DNA from: Pseudomonadota bacterium
GTDB lineage: Bacteria > Desulfobacterota > JAPLJL01
DNA length: 5,369 nt
Reading direction: 5' to 3'
NCBI GenBank assembly: GCA_026388615.1
Contig: JAPLJL010000370.1
Location: 1-5,369, forward strand
Within the stretch, counting starts at the first letter, position 1; each line of letters begins with the position of its first letter. Position numbers and translations under genes: made by a program. Below the pieces are notes generated by a model that did not search any database, was not told the origin of the DNA, and saw only the letters and a program-made list of their open reading frames with translations. Below, one piece after another: positions 1 through 5,369 of this stretch.

Positions 1-966
1 CACGATTTGATCGATCTGGGCCAGCTCGCGGGCGAGACGGTCGCTCTGGACCCGGGGAAATTCAACCGGGAAATTCTCCGACCCGACTCCCCGGAGGGGG
101 TGAGCACGGATCAGTTTCAAAGTGTCCTGCCAGACCCAGAGCCGGATCCGGTTGGAGCTGTACTGGGTCGAGAAAAGGGTTTTCAGATGGGTGAAGAGGG
201 TTCGCTGGGAGGCGGTCTCGGGGATTTTCAGGAAGAGGCCGAGAGTGATCAGGACGAGCGCGAGGAGCAGGAACAAGTAGCGGCGCCGGAAAGGGCGGAG
301 GAGGAGGAAAAAAGCGGGGAGGAGGGTGAGGAAGACCACGACCCAAGCGGCCCGGGAACGGGTGAGGATCAGGAAGGCAAACTGAAGGAGGAAGGAGAAA
401 AAGGCGATCCCGCGGCGGGGGGCGGAAGCGCTCCCCAGGAGCCCGGCGGTGAGGGGGAGGGAGAGAATCAGGAACTGCGCGGCATGGTTGGCATGATCGA
501 AGGTGCCGGTAACCATGGGCTCCCCATACTGGTCGGTGATGGTTTCCCAGAAGATCCCGGCGGATTGCAGGATGGCCAGGAGGGAAACGATCCCGGCGGA
601 GACGGCCACGAGGAAGATCAGGGAATAAAAGTCCTCGATCCGGGTGAACCGGTTGGCCAGGAGCCAATAAACCGAGACCGCGCCCAGGAGGACCGCCCCT
701 CCGTGCAAGACGAGATAAGGGTTGGGGGCAAAGAGCAGTGACAGCGCGGTCCAGAGCAGAAAAGCCCCGAGGAAAGGATGGAAGCGGTATTGGCGATAGG
801 AAATGTTTCCCGCGGCCAGGCTCCGGATCAGCCAGACGGCCAGGCCGGAAAAGGAGAGCAACAGGAACAGGAATTCCTTTCCCAGCTCGAAGTTATAGAA
901 ATTTTGATAGGGAAGGGAAAATAAGGGCAGGAGGAAGAACAAGAGCGAAATTATTATTTTTTCCAT
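1..966 (-). CDS. O-antigen ligase/polymerase family membrane protein (Wzy_C-like), 3' end cut by window
   Basis: Reading leftward from the ATG at 966-964 gives 322 codons with no stop, open at the window edge. The product is very hydrophobic, with roughly nine to ten membrane segments (about residues 4-19, 31-50, 65-82, 86-104, 114-134, 161-179, 188-201, 207-223, 230-247). Hallmarks of the O-antigen ligase/Wzy_C family are visible in the usual order: TGTFDHANHAA at 153-163 opening a membrane helix, LTRSRAAW at 201-208, then a polar loop with RIRLWVWQDTLKLIRAHP at 273-290 and GVGSENF at 293-299. Family members join or polymerise lipid-linked glycans at the periplasmic face of the inner membrane. 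Whether this one is a WaaL-type ligase, a Wzy polymerase or an exopolysaccharide protein cannot be told, and no glycan genes are visible nearby. No clear Shine-Dalgarno precedes the ATG, so the exact start is less certain than the gene. Visible length is below the usual 400 or more residues because of truncation. Confidence 0.86.
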   Translation of the reverse strand, partial: MEKIIISLLFFLLPLFSLPYQNFYNFELGKEFLFLLLSFSGLAVWLIRSLAAGNISYRQYRFHPFLGAFLLWTALSLLFAPNPYLVLHGGAVLLGAVSVYWLLANRFTRIEDFYSLIFLVAVSAGIVSLLAILQSAGIFWETITDQYGEPMVTGTFDHANHAAQFLILSLPLTAGLLGSASAPRRGIAFFSFLLQFAFLILTRSRAAWVVVFLTLLPAFFLLLRPFRRRYLFLLLALVLITLGLFLKIPETASQRTLFTHLKTLFSTQYSSNRIRLWVWQDTLKLIRAHPLRGVGSENFPVEFPRVQSDRLARELAQIDQIV

Positions 967-970
967 CGAT

Positions 971-995
971 GAATTTCTAATGTCGAATTTCTAAT
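971..995. repeat. Short direct repeat GAATTTCTAAT x2
   Basis: The 11-mer GAATTTCTAAT occurs at 971-981 and again at 985-995, separated by 3 bases, directly upstream of the leftward membrane-protein start. A near-inverted copy (ATTAGAAAT) lies at 1125-1133. The right copy also forms the left arm of the larger palindrome described next. Function unknown; it could be drifted intergenic repeat material. Confidence 0.7.
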
Positions 996-1133
996 TCCTA
1001 AATGACTGCCAAATCTTTCCTTGCCCTTTCCTCTCTCCTTGCCGGCCTGGACGGGGCAAGCTGGGGAAGAGGATTAAGGTGAGGGGGAAAATTTTAATTT
1101 GGACGGCAGTATTTGTCATTAATAATTAGAAAT
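986..1133. repeat. Nested imperfect palindrome, MITE- or REP-like intergenic element
   Basis: The outer arms pair at 987-996 (ATTTCTAATT) with 1124-1133 (AATTAGAAAT), and at 1001-1006 (AATGAC) with 1115-1120 (GTCATT). This makes a roughly 20-base imperfect terminal inverted repeat around a 148-base unit. Inside it is a second imperfect hairpin: TCCTCT 1029-1034 with AGAGGA 1068-1073, and CTTGCC 1038-1043 with GGCAAG 1055-1060. The inner GC-rich core is followed by AAGGTGAGGGGG at 1076-1087, a sequence style seen in dispersed intergenic palindromes of many bacterial genomes (recalled, not searched). It carries no open reading frame of note. It could be a miniature mobile element, a REP-type repeat or a decayed two-way terminator; one copy cannot tell these apart. 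Confidence 0.5.
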
Positions 1134-1189
1134 CCACCAAACCAAAGAATTCTATTTTAATCGATCGGATGTTTTCTCCTAAGCGCTTT

Positions 1190-1218
1190 TTGACCAGTCC
1201 GATAATTTCAACTATATA
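1190..1218 (+). promoter_or_regulatory. Sigma70-type promoter for hsp20-lon
   Basis: TTGACC at 1190-1195 matches five of six bases of the -35 consensus. TATATA at 1213-1218 is a good -10 after exactly 17 bases. Transcription would begin near 1225, giving a leader of about 47 nt before the hsp20 ATG. No sigma32-type heat-shock promoter is evident, so heat control, if present, would more likely come from a repressor acting on the repeats just downstream. Confidence 0.6.
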
Positions 1219-1257
1219 TTACTAATATAACGTAGTAATACAGGTTAGTAATACAGG
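1217..1257. promoter_or_regulatory. Operator-like cluster of TAGTAATA half-sites over the hsp20 transcription start
   Basis: TATTACTA at 1217-1224 and TAGTAATA at 1233-1240 form a perfect 8-bp inverted repeat with an 8-base spacer. The right half-site is repeated in direct orientation: TAGTAATACAGG occurs at 1233-1244 and again at 1246-1257, a 13-base period. The array overlaps the end of the predicted -10, covers the predicted start point, and its last copy runs into the Shine-Dalgarno. This geometry fits a repressor operator. It is not CIRCE (the HrcA site) or the HspR HAIR motif, so the regulator is unidentified. Confidence 0.5.
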
Positions 1258-1261
1258 AGGG
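1255..1261 (+). promoter_or_regulatory. Strong ribosome binding site of hsp20
   Basis: AGGAGGG at 1255-1261 lies 10 bases before the ATG at 1272. It supports that ATG, or the adjacent ATG at 1275, as the start. It is the only strong Shine-Dalgarno seen in the rightward cluster. Confidence 0.75.
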
Positions 1262-1271
1262 AACGGCAGGC

Positions 1272-1751
1272 ATGATGGTAGGGGATGACTGGTATTCTCT
1301 GGGGCTGACTTCAATCGAACGGGAGGTGGAACGGATGATCCGTTCCTTCTTCTCTGAGTTTCGTGAAAGCCTGGCTCTGCAGCGGGGGCAGCCTTACCCT
1401 CTGGTGGATATCCATGAAACCAAGGATAAGATCCGGATCATGGTGGAAGTGTCCGGCCTGTCCGAGCAGGATATCGAACTGTACGTTTCCTCGGACATTG
1501 TCATTATCGAGGGGGAGAAGAAAGAGGCCGAGGCCAAGGGAGAGCGGCGCCGCTACGTCTGCGTGGAACGGGAAACCGGGCGCTTTCGCCGGGTAATTGA
1601 GATCCCGGGGGCGGTGGATACCGGGAAAATCGAGGCCTGGATGCAGGAGGGGCTGCTTTATCTCGAGCTCCCCAAGGTGGTGGACCGGCGGGTCCGGCGG
1701 CGCAAGATTCCCATCCGCGCCCAGGAGCAGACCGGACGGGGGCATTTATGA
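1272..1751 (+). CDS. hsp20: Small heat-shock protein, Hsp20/alpha-crystallin family
   Basis: This 159-residue protein has the full small heat-shock plan. A short amphipathic N-terminal arm (about 1-42) includes an aromatic stretch MIRSFFSEF at 22-30. The alpha-crystallin beta-sandwich (about 43-135) begins PLVDIHET, contains the VSGLSEQDIEL strand-loop at 60-70 and ends in AWMQEGLLYLELPK at 122-135, the family's A-x-x-x-x-G-L-L signature. A C-terminal extension carries the I-x-I motif as IPI at 146-148, which docks onto neighbouring dimers during oligomer assembly. Such proteins are ATP-independent cytoplasmic holdases that keep unfolding clients soluble. The start is set by AGGAGGG at 1255-1261. 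The stop TGA overlaps the lon ATG as ATGA, so the two are very likely co-transcribed and translationally coupled. Control is probably through the operator-like repeats upstream. Length is typical for bacterial Hsp20. Confidence 0.95.
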   Translation: MMVGDDWYSLGLTSIEREVERMIRSFFSEFRESLALQRGQPYPLVDIHETKDKIRIMVEVSGLSEQDIELYVSSDIVIIEGEKKEAEAKGERRRYVCVERETGRFRRVIEIPGAVDTGKIEAWMQEGLLYLELPKVVDRRVRRRKIPIRAQEQTGRGHL

Positions 1752-4219
1752 GCGAAAGCGAAGAGAAAATCATCGCCCCGGAAAAGGAGCTCGACAGCGA
1801 GGACTTGCGGATCCCGGAAGTCCTGCCGCTTCTCGCCGTCCGGGACGTGGTGGTTTTCCCTTACATGATCATTACCCTCTTCGTCGGCCGGGAGATCAGC
1901 ATCCGCTCGGTGGATGAGGCCCTGGAAAAAAACCGCTTCATTTTCATCGCGGCCCAGAAAAGCCCCGCCGAAGAAGACCCCAATCCCAAGGACATCTTCC
2001 CGTTCGGAACCATCGCGCTGATCATGCGGATGCTGAAGCTGCCCGACGGCCGAGTCAAGGTCCTGATCCAGGGCCTGGAACGGGGCCGGATCAGCGAATA
2101 CACCCAGGAAAAGCCCTTCCTCGCGGTCCGGGTGGAACGGGTCGCGGAGCTTCCCATTCCCGAGGTCAATCTCGAGCTGGAGGCCCGAATCCGGAATGTC
2201 CGGGAGCAGCTGGAAAAGATGGTTTCCCTGGGCCGGGTGGTGCCCCCGGATTTCATGATGGTGATCGAGAATATCAACGACGCCGGCCGGCTGGCCGACG
2301 TGGTGGCCGCCAACCTGAATCTCAAGATTGAGAACGCCCAGCATGTTCTGGAAACCATGGACCCGATCCAGCGGCTGACCTCCCTGAATGAGATCCTGGG
2401 CCGGGAACTCGAGCTCCTGACTATGCAGGCCAAGATCCAGTCCCAGGCCCGGGAAGGGATTACCAAGTCCCAGCGGGAATACTTCCTCCGGGAGCAGCTG
2501 AAGGCCATCCAGGGCGAGCTCGGGGAGCTGGACGAGCGGCTGACCGAAATGGAGGAACTCCGGAGCAAAATCAAGGCGGCCAAGATGCCCAAGGAGGTGG
2601 AAGAGGAGGCGGAAAAACAGCTGACCCGCCTGGAAAGGATGCACCAGGACGCCGCCGAAGCCACGGTGGTCCGGACCTACCTGGACTGGCTGATCGAGCT
2701 TCCCTGGGGCAAGCAGACCACGGATATCCTGGAACTCCCGAAAGCCCAGAAAGTCCTGGAGGAGGATCACTACGACCTGGAGCGGGTGAAGGAAAGGATT
2801 CTCGAATACCTGGGGGTGCGCAAGCTGAAAAAGGACATGCGCGGGCCCATCCTCTGTTTCGCCGGTCCCCCCGGGGTGGGGAAAACCTCCCTGGGCCGGT
2901 CCATCGCCCGGGCGATGGGGAGAAATTTCGTCCGGATCTCGCTTGGGGGCCTGCGGGACGAGGCCGAAATCCGCGGGCACCGCCGGACCTATATCGGGGC
3001 GCTCCCGGGCAAGATCATCCAGGGGATGAAGCAGGCCGGGTCGAACAACCCGATTTTCATGATGGACGAGGTGGACAAGCTCGGCCAGGATTTCCGCGGG
3101 GATCCTTCCTCGGCCCTACTGGAGATCCTGGACCCGGAACAGAATACCAATTTTACCGACCACTACCTGGGGGTGCCCTTCGATCTTTCCCGGGTTCTTT
3201 TTATTGCCACCGCCAACCTGCTCGACACGATCCACCCGACCCTCCGGGACCGGATGGAGATCATCACCATTTCCGGTTATACCGACGAGGACAAACTGAA
3301 CATCGCCCGGAAATTCCTGATTCCCCGGCAGCTGGACGCCAACGGGCTGAAGGCCGAGCACCTGGAGATCTCGGATAAGGCGATGAAGAAGATTATCAGT
3401 GAGTACACCAAGGAGGCGGGCCTCCGCAACCTCGAACGCGAGATCGCCCGGGTCTGCCGCAAGGTGGCCCGGCGGGTGGCGGAAGGGGAGCCGGGGCCTT
3501 TTCACATTGACCCGCATTACGTGGAGAAACTGCTCGGGCCCCCGCACTTCCTGCCCGAGGAGGAAGCGGAGCAGGACTCGATCGGGGTGTCCACCGGGCT
3601 GGCCTGGACGGAGAACGGCGGGGATATCATCCGGGTGGAAGCCACGATCATGAAAGGCCGGGGCGAGCTGATCCTGACCGGGCACCTGGGCGAGGTGATG
3701 AAGGAATCCGCCCGGGCGGCTCTTTCTTACGCCCGGAGCCGGGCCGACCGGTTCGGGCTGAACGGAAATTTTTACCGGGAGAGCGATATTCACATCCACG
3801 TCCCCGCCGGAGCCACCCCCAAAGACGGCCCCTCGGCCGGGATCACGATGGCGGTGGCCCTGGTTTCGGCCCTGACCAGGATTCCGGTGAGACGGGAAGT
3901 GGCCATGACCGGGGAAATCACCCTCCGGGGCCAGGTCCTGCCGATCGGGGGCCTGAAGGAAAAAGCCCTGGCGGCGGCGCGGAACAAGATCCGGGAGGTC
4001 ATCATTCCCGCCCAGAATCTCAAGGACCTGGTCGAGATTCCCAAGTACGTGAAGAGACATCTGAAATTTCTCCCGGTCCATAACGTTGACGAGGTGATCG
4101 CCATCGCTCTGCGGGGAAAGATCCCCGCCGGTTCCTCCCGGACCAGGAATTCCTCCAAAAATAATTCCAGCGGTAATGTCCAAAAAATTGCGCGAGTTCG
4201 GCGAGCTCGCAATCGTTGA
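1748..4219 (+). CDS. lon: ATP-dependent protease LonA (endopeptidase La)
   Basis: This is a complete LonA serine-lysine protease of 823 residues (family usually about 770-820). It has a substrate-binding N domain from about residue 22 (IPEVLPLLAVRDVVVFPYM) to 210 and a helical/coiled-coil segment at about 210-310. The AAA+ module carries Walker A GPPGVGKT at 373-380, Walker B FMMDE with D440-E441, sensor-1 region FIATAN at 485-490 and arginine-containing TLRDRME at 498-504. The protease domain (about 610-790) has catalytic Ser696 in KDGPSAG and Lys739 in GGLKEK, so it should be active. Lon unfolds and degrades damaged and regulatory proteins in the cytoplasm. Its ATG overlaps the hsp20 stop, with GGGGG at 1738-1742 as a modest ribosome site. 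Odd point: after the conserved end near 793, the last 30 residues form a Ser/Asn- then Arg-rich tail that overlaps thiL by 44 nt. Confidence 0.98.
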   Translation: MSESEEKIIAPEKELDSEDLRIPEVLPLLAVRDVVVFPYMIITLFVGREISIRSVDEALEKNRFIFIAAQKSPAEEDPNPKDIFPFGTIALIMRMLKLPDGRVKVLIQGLERGRISEYTQEKPFLAVRVERVAELPIPEVNLELEARIRNVREQLEKMVSLGRVVPPDFMMVIENINDAGRLADVVAANLNLKIENAQHVLETMDPIQRLTSLNEILGRELELLTMQAKIQSQAREGITKSQREYFLREQLKAIQGELGELDERLTEMEELRSKIKAAKMPKEVEEEAEKQLTRLERMHQDAAEATVVRTYLDWLIELPWGKQTTDILELPKAQKVLEEDHYDLERVKERILEYLGVRKLKKDMRGPILCFAGPPGVGKTSLGRSIARAMGRNFVRISLGGLRDEAEIRGHRRTYIGALPGKIIQGMKQAGSNNPIFMMDEVDKLGQDFRGDPSSALLEILDPEQNTNFTDHYLGVPFDLSRVLFIATANLLDTIHPTLRDRMEIITISGYTDEDKLNIARKFLIPRQLDANGLKAEHLEISDKAMKKIISEYTKEAGLRNLEREIARVCRKVARRVAEGEPGPFHIDPHYVEKLLGPPHFLPEEEAEQDSIGVSTGLAWTENGGDIIRVEATIMKGRGELILTGHLGEVMKESARAALSYARSRADRFGLNGNFYRESDIHIHVPAGATPKDGPSAGITMAVALVSALTRIPVRREVAMTGEITLRGQVLPIGGLKEKALAAARNKIREVIIPAQNLKDLVEIPKYVKRHLKFLPVHNVDEVIAIALRGKIPAGSSRTRNSSKNNSSGNVQKIARVRRARNR

Positions 4220-5189
4220 CTCGATCCGGAAAAGATTCCGGGATTTTCGTCCCCGGGCCCTGCGAGGGATCGGGGACGATGCCGCGGTCATTATTCCGTC
4301 CCCGGGTTCCCGGTGGCTGGTGACCACCGATCTCCTGATCGAGAAGGTACACTTCGACCTGGCTTTCACCCCTCCCCGGGACCTGGGATTCAAATCCCTC
4401 ACGGTGAATTTAAGCGATATCGCGGCGATGGGGGGCGTGCCCCGTTACGCTTTCCTGGGGCTCGGTCTTCCCGCCGGGCTTTCCCGGGATTTCCTTAACG
4501 AATTTTTTGCGGGGTGGGCCCGGGCGGCCCGGAGATATGAAACCAACCTCGCCGGGGGAGATCTTTCCCGCGCCCCGGCGGTATTTATCGCGGTGACGGT
4601 GATGGGCGAGACCCTGCCATCCGGTTTTATCGGGCGGGACGGGGCCCGGCCCGGAGACGGGGTTTTCGTCTCGGGTTATCCCGGGGAATCGGCCCTGGGC
4701 TGGGAATATTTGAGCCGGGGCAAACGCCGGGACCCGGCGGGCCGGCGCTGGATCCGGAAGCACCTGGTCCCCGAGCCGCGCCTCTGGCTGGGCCAGGAAT
4801 TGTCCCGCCGGAAGCTCGCCCACTCCCTGATGGATCTGTCCGACGGCCTGGTCCTGGATCTCCAGCGCCTGGCCCGGGAAAGCGGGGTCGCCATCGAAAT
4901 CGAGGCCGGACGGATCAAGCTCCCGGCCGGTTTTGCCGCCTCGGCCCGGAAGGTCGGGCGGGACCCGCTCCGGCTGGCCCTGACCGGGGGGGAGGATTAC
5001 GAGCTGATTTTCACCGCGCCTCGGGGGAAATGGAGCGAATTGGAAAAGCTGTCCCGAAGTCTGAAGCTTCCGCTCCAGCGGATCGGAATCGTAAAAGCAG
5101 GAAAACCGGGAGTGACGGTAAAGGACCTCCTGGGGAAAATCATGACATTACCCGAGGGGGGATATGAACATTTTATCGAGGATTATTGA
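4176..5189 (+). CDS. thiL: Thiamine-monophosphate kinase ThiL
   Basis: The 337-residue protein matches ThiL in length and motif order: GIGDDAAVI at 31-39, TTDLLIEKVHF at 50-60, LTVNLSDIAAMGG at 75-87, LAGGDLSRAP at 125-134, the linker RDGARPGDGVFVSG at 154-167, MDLSDGLVLDL at 219-229, GGEDYELIF at 271-279 and a GYEHF end at 329-333. The acidic residues D34-D35, D81, D129, D223 and E273-D274 are those expected to bind metal and ATP. ThiL phosphorylates thiamine monophosphate with ATP to give thiamine diphosphate, the active cofactor, in the cytoplasm. It shares the AIR synthase/selenophosphate synthetase fold, but SelD's Cys/Sec loop is absent. No Shine-Dalgarno precedes the ATG, which lies inside lon, so translation probably depends on ribosomes from lon. 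A TTG at 4188 (residue 5) is an alternative start that fits the family's usual short N-terminus equally well. Confidence 0.96.
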   Translation: MSKKLREFGELAIVDSIRKRFRDFRPRALRGIGDDAAVIIPSPGSRWLVTTDLLIEKVHFDLAFTPPRDLGFKSLTVNLSDIAAMGGVPRYAFLGLGLPAGLSRDFLNEFFAGWARAARRYETNLAGGDLSRAPAVFIAVTVMGETLPSGFIGRDGARPGDGVFVSGYPGESALGWEYLSRGKRRDPAGRRWIRKHLVPEPRLWLGQELSRRKLAHSLMDLSDGLVLDLQRLARESGVAIEIEAGRIKLPAGFAASARKVGRDPLRLALTGGEDYELIFTAPRGKWSELEKLSRSLKLPLQRIGIVKAGKPGVTVKDLLGKIMTLPEGGYEHFIEDY

Positions 5190-5217
5190 CGAAGTACGAA
5201 TGACGATTGACGAGTGA
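5186..5217. repeat. Degenerate TGACGA heptamer repeat after thiL
   Basis: Starting over the thiL stop codon, near-copies of a 6-7 base unit follow one another: TGACGAAG (5187-5194), TACGAA (5195-5200), TGACGAT (5201-5207), TGACGAG (5208-5214) and TGA (5215-5217). It has no hairpin and is not a terminator. It probably represents slippage-derived intergenic sequence. Confidence 0.5.
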
Positions 5218-5240
5218 AAACCGGAGAAACCAGAAAAATA

Positions 5241-5369
5241 TTGAAAAAAACATCGGGCAAATTCATCACGTTCGAAGGGATCGAGGGGTGCGGGAAATCC
5301 ACCCAGACCCGTCTCCTCGCGGATTATCTTTCCGGCCGGGGCCTATAGGTCCTGGTTACCCGCGAGCCG
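5241..5369 (+). CDS. tmk: Thymidylate kinase N-terminus, cut by window, with an in-frame TAG at codon 36
   Basis: The reading frame ending at the last base encodes the start of dTMP kinase, which makes dTDP from dTMP and ATP for DNA synthesis. Visible are the strand FITFEG (8-13), the P-loop GIEGCGKST (13-21), helix residues QTRLLADYLSGRGL (22-35) and, after the interruption, VLVTREP (37-43), the beginning of the family's TREPGG substrate-binding loop. The TAG at 5346-5348 sits between G-L and V-L-V, at a position that is variable and usually charged in the family, and the frame is intact on both sides. I prefer TTG 5241 as start because it gives the usual short N-terminus (MKKTSGKFITFEG). 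GTG 5214 is in frame and also possible. The only ribosome-site candidate is GGAG at 5223-5226, rather far from the TTG. The stop may be a sequence error, a real nonsense mutation or a recoded codon. Confidence 0.85.

Noticed and set aside
62..667. A 201-codon leftward frame rich in Pro and Arg
   Set aside because: Wrong frame of the same leftward gene. The real frame runs through this interval uninterrupted and shows family motifs.
7..741. A 244-codon rightward open frame with a very acidic, Glu/Gly-rich product
   Set aside because: It is the antisense shadow of the membrane-protein gene. The opposite strand encodes hydrophobic helices with O-antigen ligase motifs, and hydrophobic codons read backwards give Glu/Gln/Gly-rich nonsense.
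738..980. An 80-codon rightward frame near the spacer
   Set aside because: Basic low-information product lying antisense to the N-terminus of the membrane-protein gene; no family resemblance.
1038..1060. Intrinsic terminator at the CTTGCC/GGCAAG hairpin
   Set aside because: The stem is only six pairs with an 11-base loop, there is no T-run right after it on either strand, and it lies upstream of two diverging genes where no transcript is expected to end.
1190..1260. CIRCE, HAIR or sigma32 heat-shock control signal
   Set aside because: Neither TTAGCACTC-N9-GAGTGCTAA nor CTTGAGT-N7-ACTCAAG is present, and the promoter matches the housekeeping consensus better than a sigma32 one.
1225..1271. 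RNA thermometer (ROSE or fourU type) in the hsp20 leader
   Set aside because: Small heat-shock genes often have these, but the predicted leader contains no CCU-rich or UUUU stretch able to pair with the AGGAGG, so no sequestering hairpin is seen.
1658..2980. Long antisense frame (440 codons) under lon
   Set aside because: Antisense to strongly conserved Lon. The product is His/Pro/Gly/Leu-rich, as expected from GC-rich codon shadows.
1748..4219. LonB-type or proteolytically dead Lon variant
   Set aside because: The N domain is present, there is no membrane insertion in the AAA+ module, and Ser696 and Lys739 are both intact, so this is ordinary LonA.
3116..4402. Long antisense frame (428 codons) across lon and thiL
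   Set aside because: Shadow of two well-supported genes, with no recognisable domain.

Overview
The window is a GC-rich bacterial segment containing ordinary housekeeping and stress genes. It holds two divergent transcription units separated by an AT-rich spacer of about 305 bases. The left end is the N-terminal part of a polytopic membrane protein of the O-antigen ligase/polymerase family, read leftward and cut by the window edge. To the right, a rightward cluster runs hsp20 - lon - thiL - tmk, with tmk cut by the right edge. The O-antigen ligase-like gene and the LonA-type protease favour a Gram-negative-type bacterium, possibly one of the deep-branching lineages known mostly from metagenomes. 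The sequence alone does not fix a phylum. Both ends fall inside genes, so the window could be a short metagenomic contig.

Layout: 1-966 (minus) is the O-antigen ligase-like gene. 967-1271 is the spacer, with a nested imperfect palindrome in its left half and, in its right half, a good sigma70-type promoter followed by repeated half-sites that look like a repressor operator, then a strong ribosome binding site. 1272-1751 is a small heat-shock protein. 1748-4219 is Lon, whose start overlaps the hsp20 stop by 4 nt. 4176-5189 is ThiL, whose start lies 44 nt inside the end of lon. 5190-5240 is a short spacer with a degenerate TGACGA repeat. 5241-5369 is the start of thymidylate kinase, which carries an in-frame TAG.

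How the genes work together: Hsp20 holds unfolding proteins and Lon degrades them, so the ATGA-coupled hsp20-lon pair is a coherent proteostasis unit under one regulated promoter. ThiL (thiamine diphosphate synthesis) and Tmk (dTTP synthesis) are metabolic kinases that appear to be carried downstream by read-through and have no obvious functional link to the first pair.

I did not find a convincing new biological system. The points most worth checking are the operator-like repeat cluster in front of hsp20, the in-frame TAG in tmk, the odd basic tail of Lon overlapping thiL, and the nested palindromic element in the spacer.
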